DNA of 64,000 nt, taken from positions 2,666,001-2,730,000 of the forward strand of contig OY763414.1 of NCBI GenBank assembly GCA_963667435.1. The letters run 5' to 3'. Positions within the stretch are counted from its first letter, which is position 1, and every line of letters begins with the position of its first letter. The translations under genes and the position numbers were made by a program. This document shows, in pieces, positions 9,727-17,540 of this stretch. Under the pieces are notes generated by a model. It had not been told where the DNA came from and did not search any database. It was given only the letters and a program-made list of their open reading frames with translations. The stretch is from Marispirochaeta sp963667435 (GTDB taxonomy: Bacteria > Spirochaetota > Spirochaetia > JC444 > Marispirochaetaceae).

Positions 9727-10683
9727 ATGAAGAGTTTGCGATTATCCTTCACCGCCGTTGCTGCGGTTTTTATGATGATTTTTCTCCTGGGGGGCTGTTC
9801 CTCCAAAGAATCCTCCAAGTTGAGTATCAGCAGTGAAGAGTTGGATGCCGAAGTTAACAAAACCCTCACGCAGTATGCAGCACAGGGCAGAGAAGTCGGT
9901 GACCAGGAGAAGGCGGAACTCCGGACTGCTATTCTCAACCAGATGGTGGAGCGGCTTGTTATGTTTGCCGAGGCGGATAGTCTGGGAATAGAGGTGGATA
10001 AGGATACTCTGGAAAAAGAGTATCAGTCCCTGGTTGCCCGGTTTCCTTCGGAGGAGGCTTTTGCTGATGCTCTGAAACAGCGGGGTTATACCGCAGAACT
10101 TTTCAAGGAGGAGATGGCCGGCATTCTTCGCATCCAGAAATTTCTGGAGGAGACGGTATCTTCAAAAATTACCATTCCCGAAGAAGAGATCCGGGCTTAT
10201 TACGAGGAAAACCCATCCTACTTTGATTCCCCCGAAAAGGTGACAGCTTCCCACATTCTGATTCAGGTAGCACAGGATGCCGATGCGGCTGCAAAAGCTG
10301 AAGCCATGAAAAAGATTGAAGCGGTAAAGGCCAAAGCGGATGCCGGTGAAGATTTTGCAGCCCTGGCAAAGGAGTTTTCCGAAGGACCCTCCGGTCCCAG
10401 TGGCGGTGATCTCGGCAGTTTCGGTCGGGGAGAGATGGTTAAACCCTTTGAGGATGCTGCCTTTTCAATGGAAATCGGTGAAATCAGTGGCGTGGTTGAA
10501 ACCCAGTTCGGCTACCATATCATAAAACTGACCGGTAAAACCGAACCGGGAACCCTTGCCTACGATGAGGCAAGGGAGGCTATTCTCGGCTTTCTCAAAA
10601 AAGACAAGGAGCAGTCAGCTGTTGCCGACTATGTGGAAAGCCTCAAGGAAAAATATCCTGTAGAGACACCGGCAGAAGGTTGA
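9727..10683 (+). CDS. Lipoprotein peptidyl-prolyl isomerase (PrsA/SurA type)
   Basis: A 318-residue periplasmic chaperone/foldase. The N-terminus is a lipoprotein signal (hydrophobic stretch then LLGGC, Cys24 as the acylated residue). A SurA_N-like helical region (about 40-150) precedes a parvulin rotamase domain (about 170-265) with the markers ASHILI, FAALAKEFSEGPS, GGDLGSFGRGEMVKPFE and FGYHIIK. The start is ATG 9727, with AGGACAGG upstream; an earlier in-frame ATG at 9685 would add a hydrophilic tail before the signal peptide. Processing would need LspA, encoded at 59.4 kb. It probably helps fold exported or outer-membrane proteins. Confidence 0.92.
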   Translation: MKSLRLSFTAVAAVFMMIFLLGGCSSKESSKLSISSEELDAEVNKTLTQYAAQGREVGDQEKAELRTAILNQMVERLVMFAEADSLGIEVDKDTLEKEYQSLVARFPSEEAFADALKQRGYTAELFKEEMAGILRIQKFLEETVSSKITIPEEEIRAYYEENPSYFDSPEKVTASHILIQVAQDADAAAKAEAMKKIEAVKAKADAGEDFAALAKEFSEGPSGPSGGDLGSFGRGEMVKPFEDAAFSMEIGEISGVVETQFGYHIIKLTGKTEPGTLAYDEAREAILGFLKKDKEQSAVADYVESLKEKYPVETPAEG

Positions 10684-10693
10684 CGCTGAGGAG

Positions 10694-12682
10694 TTAGAAC
10701 TCCTCAAAATTGTCATCGTTTTCGTCCATTACGGGGTCTTCCTCAAGCAGGGAGACTCCGACTATTTCTTCTTCCCTGCGCGGCGGCTGGTTCTTTTTAA
10801 CTGTTTGGCCCTGAGAAGCCGGCAGTTGTTTTGGGGCTGCAACCCGGGGGACATAACCGGCAGATGCTCCTGCATTACTGATTTTGAAGAATCCAACCGT
10901 ATCTAAGAGATGGTCCGACTGGCTGGAGAGCTCTTCCGCTGTGGCTGCAAGCTCTTCAGAAGAAGAGGCATTGTGCTGAATTACCTGATCTAACTGCATT
11001 ATTGCCGTATTTATCTGACCAGCACCGAGGGCCTGCTCCCGGCTGGATGCATTAATCTCCTGAACAAGATCTGCTGTCTGCTGAATATTCTTCACCAGGG
11101 TTTCTATACGGGTTCCGGCAGTCTCCGCTATTTCCACAGAGCTCGAAGAGAGTTCGGTTATATCCGCAGCTGCCACCTGGCTTCGTTCAGCCAGCTTACG
11201 CACTTCCGAGGCAACAACGGCAAAGCCCTTTCCTGCTTCTCCCGCTCTTGCGGCTTCTATTGCCGCATTCAGGGCAAGCATATTTGTCTGACGGGAAATC
11301 TCTTCGATGATGTTTATCTTTTCACTTATCTGCCGCATGGCTTCAACGGTTTTTCGGACAGCTTCACCGCTTTCATTGGCTTCTCGTGCTGCCTGCTGGG
11401 CAATGGCATCAGTGCTTACGGCGTTATCGGAATTCTGCTTTATACTGGAGTCCATCTCTTCCATTGAGGATGAGACCTCTTCTGCAGCAGAGGCCTGCTC
11501 GGTTGCACCCTCGGATAACTGCTGGGCGGAGTTGGAAAGCTCTCTGCTACCTGTTGAGACATAACCTGCGGCGGTTTTAACATCCGCTACTATCTCATTA
11601 AGGTGAGCAACCATATCTCCCAGGCCGTCGGCAAGTTTCCCGATTTCATCTCCCCTGTGCATCTGCAGGGTTCTGGTAAGATCGCCCCGGGCAACTGCCT
11701 GGGCAAGTTCCTGTACCTGAATGATTGGCCGGGAAATGCTGCGGGCAAAGAAGATATATACAATCACTGCTAAAATAAGGAATCCGAAGCTTATGATTCC
11801 AATAAGCATGCTGAGCCGTATCACCGGAGATAGGTACTCCTCATCCGGAATTGTAAGGTTCACTGTCCACCCGGTCAGATCCATGCGATAGAATCCGGAG
11901 GTTTTGGCAACACCTTTATAGACATATCGCTCTATGGCGGATTTTTCAGTTTTCAGTTTGTCCGCATAAGTCTCCATTCCCTCCAGCCGGTTAACATCAG
12001 ATTTCATTATTGTTGCCGGATCCGGGTGGGCAATGAAGATTCCGTTTCTGTCGAGGATGTATGCATAGCCGGTTTTTCCGATGGTGCTTTCCGCTACCAG
12101 CTGGGACAGATGCCCTATGCTCACCAGGCTGGCGGCAACCCCGATGGGGACTTTGGAAGATGAGTACACCGGAGTGGCTACGGCTACAAAGGGATCGTTT
12201 GTTACTTTGTTGAGCGCAGGTTCACTGATTACAGTGGCACCAGTCATGGCTTTCTGAAAGTACTCCCGGTCTTTGATTACTACCCCGGAATAGATCTGGT
12301 CTGAGTCAGCAACGATAGTTCCAGAAGCATCAGCAAGGATAAACCCCTGATACTTCTCCATAAACTCGGGAGCGGTCATCATGCGGGCAAGTTCCTGCCG
12401 AGCCCTGTTCAGTAGTTCACCATTGTTCTCAGTATTCTGCAGTGGCTCAACCATGTCATTCTGTGATGCCAGGGCAGTAATAAGCCGCATTTCTGCCCGG
12501 AAGGTGTTTTCAAGGCCGACTTCGATATCCCGTGTGCGGGAAAGAATCTGGCTGTCGATCTGTTCTTCCACGGCGGATGTTGATTGAAACACCGACAACA
12601 AACTGACTATTGCCAGGGGAATAATTATTATCAGTGAACCAATCAGAGACAATTTTGCCCCGATTTTCATGTTTTTGATCAT
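10694..12682 (-). CDS. Methyl-accepting chemotaxis protein, dCache type
   Basis: A 662-residue transmembrane chemoreceptor. TM1 (about 10-35) leads into a periplasmic double-Cache domain (to about 305), TM2, a HAMP domain, and a long MA signalling hairpin whose tip reads EEISRQTNMLALNAAIEAARAGE (residues split here only for description). The extreme C-terminus is DDNFEEF, which fits the CheR/CheB tether pattern x-[FYW]-x-x-[FYW]. The start at 12682 is supported by AAGGAG 6 nt upstream; the longer frame would add a Gln-rich leader. The ligand is unknown. dCache receptors usually bind amino acids or other small organic molecules. Confidence 0.94.
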   Translation of the reverse strand: MIKNMKIGAKLSLIGSLIIIIPLAIVSLLSVFQSTSAVEEQIDSQILSRTRDIEVGLENTFRAEMRLITALASQNDMVEPLQNTENNGELLNRARQELARMMTAPEFMEKYQGFILADASGTIVADSDQIYSGVVIKDREYFQKAMTGATVISEPALNKVTNDPFVAVATPVYSSSKVPIGVAASLVSIGHLSQLVAESTIGKTGYAYILDRNGIFIAHPDPATIMKSDVNRLEGMETYADKLKTEKSAIERYVYKGVAKTSGFYRMDLTGWTVNLTIPDEEYLSPVIRLSMLIGIISFGFLILAVIVYIFFARSISRPIIQVQELAQAVARGDLTRTLQMHRGDEIGKLADGLGDMVAHLNEIVADVKTAAGYVSTGSRELSNSAQQLSEGATEQASAAEEVSSSMEEMDSSIKQNSDNAVSTDAIAQQAAREANESGEAVRKTVEAMRQISEKINIIEEISRQTNMLALNAAIEAARAGEAGKGFAVVASEVRKLAERSQVAAADITELSSSSVEIAETAGTRIETLVKNIQQTADLVQEINASSREQALGAGQINTAIMQLDQVIQHNASSSEELAATAEELSSQSDHLLDTVGFFKISNAGASAGYVPRVAAPKQLPASQGQTVKKNQPPRREEEIVGVSLLEEDPVMDENDDNFEEF

Positions 12683-12773
12683 AAGCTGCTCCTTGTTTCT
12701 ACCTGAAATTGTAAGCAATTGTTGCTGCTGCTGCAAATTCCGGCTGAATTTTCCTGCAATTTTTCCAGCCTGC

Positions 12774-12802
12774 TTGAACGAGACCTCTTCAGCCCATACA
12801 AT
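12774..12802 (+). promoter_or_regulatory. Sigma-70-type promoter for YkgJ-family gene
   Basis: TTGAAC, a 17-nt spacer and TACAAT. The -10 box ends only 6 nt before the GTG at 12809, which predicts a leaderless or nearly leaderless transcript. Confidence 0.6.
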
Positions 12803-12808
12803 TAGCAT

Positions 12809-13312
12809 GTGAATACCATGGAATCTCTATTGAAAAGCCTGGAAGAACGGGCCCGTAAGAATGAAAAGGAGCAGACAAAATATCTGCGCCGCCTGCGCGA
12901 GAAGAATCCGAAGAAACTGGATGAAATGTTCCGGCGTCTCCACGATGAAGTGTTTGCTGAAATGGACTGCCTGGAGTGTGCCAACTGCTGTAAAACCATC
13001 AGTCCCAGGTTTATGCAGCGGGATATTGACCGTATTGCAAAACACCTTAACATGCATCCCAAGACCTTCCGGCTGCAGTACCTTGAGCTCGATGAAGATG
13101 AAGACTGGGTACTACAGAAGACTCCCTGTCCGTTTTTAGGTCCTGATAATTACTGCTCAATTTACGAAGTACGGCCAAAGGCATGCCAGGAGTATCCCCA
13201 TACCAACGTAAAGAACATGAGGGGGCATCTTGTGCTTGCCAGGAGCAACCTGCCAATATGTCCTGCAGTTTATGAAATTGTGGAGTTAATTCGAAAAGAA
13301 TATCCTCTATAG
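12809..13312 (+). CDS. YkgJ-family cysteine-cluster protein
   Basis: A 167-residue cytoplasmic protein with the zinc/iron-chelating Cys cluster of the YkgJ (UPF0153) family: CLECANCC near residue 52, then CPFLGPDNYCSIYEVRPKAC near 110. The family's role is unknown; it is often linked to metal or Fe-S handling. The start may be GTG 12809 or ATG 12818. Neither has a Shine-Dalgarno, and a good promoter lies so close that the message would be leaderless. The N-terminal 45 residues are highly charged and helical. The diguanylate cyclase gene begins 9 nt after the stop and is probably co-transcribed. Confidence 0.85.
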   Translation: MNTMESLLKSLEERARKNEKEQTKYLRRLREKNPKKLDEMFRRLHDEVFAEMDCLECANCCKTISPRFMQRDIDRIAKHLNMHPKTFRLQYLELDEDEDWVLQKTPCPFLGPDNYCSIYEVRPKACQEYPHTNVKNMRGHLVLARSNLPICPAVYEIVELIRKEYPL

Positions 13313-13321
13313 GAAAAGTCC

Positions 13322-14932
13322 ATGGGAAGATGGAATAAAATTAAAAGTTCTGTAAATACCGGCGGTAACGGCAGCCTGCTGAGACAGTTTCTGTCCCGGG
13401 CTGTTCTTTATCTTCTGCTTTTTTATGCAGTAATTATACCGCTTTTTCTGGTTCTGCTATCCCAGAGAAAGATCTCCCGGGAATCCGTGTTGTTGAAAGA
13501 AGATAATCTTCTGGTCTCCACGGTAGCATCTGAGTTCCGCACAACCTTTGATGCGGTAGTGGGAGATGTCGAATATCTGGCTCACAGCAGTACCATTGTT
13601 CATTATCTTTCCGGCAAGATGGAGCAGTCCTATACTACCAACGATTTTATCAGCTTTGCGGATATTCGCGGGGTATATGATCAGATTCGTCTGATAAACC
13701 TGAACGGGCAGGAGATTATCCGGGTCAACTATGGGGCTGAAGGTGCATGGCCGGTTCCGGACGGGGATCTGCAGAATAAATCAAACCGCTACTATTTTCA
13801 GAATGCCCTGGCTCTTGATCCGGGAAAAATCTACATCTCTCCCCTGGACCTCAACATAGAACGTCGCCAGGTGGAAATTCCCTTTAAGCCGATGATCCGC
13901 CTGAGCACACCCGTAGCAGGCCCGGATGGTAAGCCCGGGGGAGTTCTTGTTCTCAACTATCTGGCCAGGGAACTGATTAAGCTGATGAGTCACTTCCATG
14001 TAAGTGATAACCAGGAGGCGATGATCCTGAATGCCGACGGTTACTATCTTTACAGTTCCATGCCAAGGGATGAGTGGACTTTTATGTTTCCCCGGCAGGA
14101 ACAGACCGGGTTTTTCTCTCAGTTTCCGGATATCTGGGAAAAAATCCAGCTTAACAGGGCAGGACAGTTTTTTGTTGACGGTGACTACTACTCTTTTCAG
14201 GATCTTCAGTTCCGGCCGAATATAGAAGACCCGCCGAATTTGTATATTGTGAATAAATCTTCCGGAGGAATTATAAAACAGGCTTTGTCAAATTTCATTT
14301 CTGCCTTTTACCTGGTTCTGGCGGCGGGTTCAATTATCTCCCTGCTTTTCGCCTATATACATGCAATCCGTATACGAGAGCGGCAGAGTGTTGAATATAT
14401 GGCTTTGCATGATTCCCTGACCGGACTGGTAAACCGGAAACTGCTCATGGATAGACTGCGGCAATCACTTTTCGCACTTTCCAGGAGACGGAGGGGCGTT
14501 GCTGTACTGTTTATCGATCAGGATAACTTCAAGTCTATTAATGATACCTTTGGACATGATGCCGGGGACAGATATCTGAGACGCTTTGCTGCCACGGTTA
14601 AACCTCTCCTTCGCAAAAGTGATACCATGGCCCGGCTGGGGGGAGATGAGTTTGTGATTCTCCTGGAGGACGTTGATAGTGAGGAAGAGATTGAAACAGT
14701 TGCAGATAAGATGTTCAACACTTTCCGGGAGGTCGGGGATGAGGGATATCCGGATAAACTGCCACCCTTTTCGATAAGTATTGGAGCCGCACTAACTGTT
14801 TCCGGGGATGAAGACCCGGAAGCCCTGTTAGTGAAGGCGGACAAGGCGATGTATCATGCAAAAAAGAATGGAAAGAATCGTCTTGCCTTCTGGGTTGATA
14901 AAGCGGGAGCACAAAAAGTACGTCTGGCCTGA
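13322..14932 (+). CDS. Diguanylate cyclase with extracytoplasmic Cache sensor
   Basis: A 536-residue membrane enzyme making c-di-GMP from two GTP. TM1 is at about 20-42, an extracytoplasmic double-Cache-like domain lies at about 45-315, TM2 at about 320-345, and the GGDEF domain at about 370-530. The catalytic motif GGDEF near 440 is intact. An RxxD inhibitory site (RKSD) sits exactly five residues before it, so product inhibition is expected. The ribosome site is GGAAAAG. A possible effector in this window is the PilZ protein at 41.1 kb. No EAL or HD-GYP phosphodiesterase is present here. Confidence 0.93.
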   Translation: MGRWNKIKSSVNTGGNGSLLRQFLSRAVLYLLLFYAVIIPLFLVLLSQRKISRESVLLKEDNLLVSTVASEFRTTFDAVVGDVEYLAHSSTIVHYLSGKMEQSYTTNDFISFADIRGVYDQIRLINLNGQEIIRVNYGAEGAWPVPDGDLQNKSNRYYFQNALALDPGKIYISPLDLNIERRQVEIPFKPMIRLSTPVAGPDGKPGGVLVLNYLARELIKLMSHFHVSDNQEAMILNADGYYLYSSMPRDEWTFMFPRQEQTGFFSQFPDIWEKIQLNRAGQFFVDGDYYSFQDLQFRPNIEDPPNLYIVNKSSGGIIKQALSNFISAFYLVLAAGSIISLLFAYIHAIRIRERQSVEYMALHDSLTGLVNRKLLMDRLRQSLFALSRRRRGVAVLFIDQDNFKSINDTFGHDAGDRYLRRFAATVKPLLRKSDTMARLGGDEFVILLEDVDSEEEIETVADKMFNTFREVGDEGYPDKLPPFSISIGAALTVSGDEDPEALLVKADKAMYHAKKNGKNRLAFWVDKAGAQKVRLA

Positions 14933-14959
14933 CAGCTCTTCCTGTAGTACCTTAGGCAT

Positions 14960-16264
14960 ATGCTTGTAAGCGAATTAATCGAGAAAAAACGCAACGGGAA
15001 AGAACTCTCATTTGAGGAAATACGCTTTCTTGTTCGCGGCTATGTAGATGAGACAATTCCGGATTACCAGATTTCCGCCCTGCTTATGGCCATCTGGTTT
15101 AAGGGAATGAGCCCTCGGGAGACAAGTGATCTAACCCTGGAAATGATGCATTCCGGTGATGTTATTGATCTGAGTATGATTAAGGGTATCAAGGTGGATA
15201 AACACTCCACCGGCGGTGTTGCTGATACCACTACTCTTGTGGCTGCACCCCTGGCAGCAGCCTGCGGAGCAAAAGTCGCAAAGATGTCCGGCCGTGGTCT
15301 GGGCCATACCGGCGGTACCCTGGACAAGCTTGAATCTATACCGGGTTTTTCTATTCAACAGAGTATGGCTCGTTTCGCCGAGATCGTAGACAGTCAGGGA
15401 CTTGCGGTTATCGGACAGACGGGTAATCTTGTTCCCGCCGACAAGCGTTTGTACGCCCTGCGGGATGTTACCGCCACCATTGATAATATCTCTCTTATTG
15501 CTTCCAGCATTATGAGTAAAAAGCTGGCGGCAGGAAGCGACGCAATAGTGCTTGATGTAAAAACCGGCTCGGGGGCGTTTATGAAAACCGAGAAGGATGC
15601 CTTTGCTCTGGCTGAATCCATGGTGGAAATAGGAAAGAGTGCCGGTAAGGGGGTATCCGCCCTGGTTACCGATATGAGTCAGCCCCTGGGGAATGCCGTA
15701 GGGAATGCCCTGGAGGTGCGGGAAGCAGTTGAAATACTTCAGGGGCATCACCTGACAGGTGATCTTGCCCGGGTGTCCTTTGCCCTGGCATCCAGAATGC
15801 TTGTCTCCTCCGGAGTCTGCTCTGCAGAAGAGGCTGAAGAGCGGCTCAACGAGGCTGTTGATAAAGGCAGAGGTCTGGAACGGCTTAAGGGTATGATTAC
15901 TGCCCAGGGAGGCACTCCGGAGGTCTGTAACGATACCTCGCTCCTGCCTTCTGCCGGCCGGTATTATACCATCGAGGCTGTGGAAAGCGGATATATCAGT
16001 TCCATGGATACGGATCGCATCGGTATCGCAGCACTGCTTCTGGGGGCGGGGAGGCGGAAGAAAGAGGATTCCATTGATCCCGCAGTAGGGATCTGGATGC
16101 ATAAGCGACTTGGAGACCGGGTTACCATCGGAGATCCCCTGGCCGATTTTTATGTGAATGATGAAACAAGCCTGGAGGAGGCAGTCGCGGATTTCAGCGC
16201 TGCTGTTCATATACGTCAGGCGAAGCCGGATCTGCCTGCGCTTATCCGGGGAATAGTGGAGTAG
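14960..16264 (+). CDS. Pyrimidine-nucleoside (thymidine) phosphorylase
   Basis: A 434-residue enzyme that phosphorolyses thymidine, deoxyuridine and/or uridine to the base plus (deoxy)ribose-1-phosphate. Visible motifs are the phosphate-binding KVDKHSTGGVADTTTL, GRGLGHTGGTLDKLESIPGF, and SSIMSKKLAAGSDAIVLDVKTGSGAFM. The length equals Bacillus Pdp (433) and is slightly shorter than E. coli DeoA, so Pdp-type broad specificity is plausible. It is 4 nt upstream of deoB, giving a nucleoside salvage pair that feeds pentose phosphates to glycolysis. Confidence 0.95.
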   Translation: MLVSELIEKKRNGKELSFEEIRFLVRGYVDETIPDYQISALLMAIWFKGMSPRETSDLTLEMMHSGDVIDLSMIKGIKVDKHSTGGVADTTTLVAAPLAAACGAKVAKMSGRGLGHTGGTLDKLESIPGFSIQQSMARFAEIVDSQGLAVIGQTGNLVPADKRLYALRDVTATIDNISLIASSIMSKKLAAGSDAIVLDVKTGSGAFMKTEKDAFALAESMVEIGKSAGKGVSALVTDMSQPLGNAVGNALEVREAVEILQGHHLTGDLARVSFALASRMLVSSGVCSAEEAEERLNEAVDKGRGLERLKGMITAQGGTPEVCNDTSLLPSAGRYYTIEAVESGYISSMDTDRIGIAALLLGAGRRKKEDSIDPAVGIWMHKRLGDRVTIGDPLADFYVNDETSLEEAVADFSAAVHIRQAKPDLPALIRGIVE

Positions 16265-16268
16265 TAAA

Positions 16269-17459
16269 ATGAAAACTGTACGTCGTGCAACCGTACTGGT
16301 AATAGACAGCTTCGGTATAGGTGAAGCACCGGATGCCGGAGAGTTTGGTGATGTCGGGGCAAATACGGCACTGCATATCTGTGAAAAAGTTGAAACTGTA
16401 AAGTGGCGGAATCTGCAGTCTCTGGGGCTGGGAAATGCTGCTGAACTCCTGAATACCGCACTTCCGGGCTGCCCTGCTGCGGTGGAGCCTTCAGCATCCT
16501 GGGGTGTTTTGCAGGAGATCTCCCCAGGTAAGGACACTTCCACCGGGCACTGGGAACTAGCAGGGCTGGAGCTGGAAAAGCCCTTTTTTACCTTTCCTCC
16601 GGAGTATCCTTCGTTTCCTGAAGAATTAACCGCAGAGCTGAGTCGTCGTACCGGAAGAGGCATTATTGGAAACAGGGCCGCCTCGGGTACAGCCATAATC
16701 GATGAGCTTGGTGAAGAACATCTGCAGAGTGGAGATCTTATCTGCTATACCTCCGCGGATTCGGTTTTCCAGATTGCCGCCCATGAAGAAATTGTTCCTC
16801 TGGAGGAACTTTACCGCATTTGTGCCATTGCCAGAGAACTCTGTGATCCCTATGCGCTGGCCCGGGTAATAGCCAGGCCTTTTCTTGGTAAACCAGGAGA
16901 TTTCAGCAGAACAAAAAACCGTCGTGACTTCTCTCTGACCCTGCCGGGAGATACCATCCTTGAGCATCTGACCAGGGCCGGGGTAAATACAATCGGGGTA
17001 GGTAAAATTGGAGATATCTTCAATGAGAAGGGGATAAGCGAAAGTTACCATGACAAGGGAAATCCCGCCTGTCTCGAACGGACCAGGGAGCTGCTTTCCC
17101 GCAGTCCCGATGCAGGGGGTGAATTTATTTTTGTAAATCTGGTGGATACGGACATGATCTATGGTCACCGCAGGGATCCTGAGGGCTACCATGATGCAGT
17201 TGCAGCTGTGGATTCTGAACTCTCTGACCTTATCAATCTGCTTGGTAATGGGGAACTGCTGATTATTACCGCCGATCACGGCTGTGATCCCACCTTCCGC
17301 GGAACCGACCATACCAGGGAGTATGTGCCCCTCCTTCTCTACCGGAAAGGGGCAGATCCGGTCTCCCTGGGAATCCGCCGTGGATTTTATGACCTTGCAG
17401 CAACTCTTGCGGACTACTTCGAAGCAGGGACCTTCCCGAAAGGGTCATCCATGATATGA
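16269..17459 (+). CDS. deoB: Phosphopentomutase
   Basis: A 396-residue alkaline-phosphatase-superfamily enzyme that converts (deoxy)ribose-1-phosphate to the 5-phosphate. Marker segments are VLVIDSFGIGEAPDAGEFGD at the N-terminus (metal-binding Asp), GKDTSTGHWE with the phosphorylated Thr, YTSADSVFQIAAHEE, GVGKIGDIF, and ITADHGCDPTFRGTDHTRE carrying the second metal site. It follows the phosphorylase gene by 4 nt and takes that enzyme's product. After the stop, CCCCGGGGG and a larger ATACCCC/GGGGTAT pairing may act as a terminator. A TATAAT at 17503-17508 could start the next transcript. Confidence 0.96.
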   Translation: MKTVRRATVLVIDSFGIGEAPDAGEFGDVGANTALHICEKVETVKWRNLQSLGLGNAAELLNTALPGCPAAVEPSASWGVLQEISPGKDTSTGHWELAGLELEKPFFTFPPEYPSFPEELTAELSRRTGRGIIGNRAASGTAIIDELGEEHLQSGDLICYTSADSVFQIAAHEEIVPLEELYRICAIARELCDPYALARVIARPFLGKPGDFSRTKNRRDFSLTLPGDTILEHLTRAGVNTIGVGKIGDIFNEKGISESYHDKGNPACLERTRELLSRSPDAGGEFIFVNLVDTDMIYGHRRDPEGYHDAVAAVDSELSDLINLLGNGELLIITADHGCDPTFRGTDHTREYVPLLLYRKGADPVSLGIRRGFYDLAATLADYFEAGTFPKGSSMI

Positions 17460-17540
17460 TACCCCTGTGCCCCGGGGGTTCGTGATACAATGGGGTATAT
17501 TTTATAATGATATAGAGCGTCCGTTAAAGTGAGGGACAGA

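Noticed and set aside
15131..16696. 521-codon open frame on the minus strand
   Set aside because: Antisense to the phosphorylase and deoB genes, which have full family motifs; its translation has no domain and no ribosome site.
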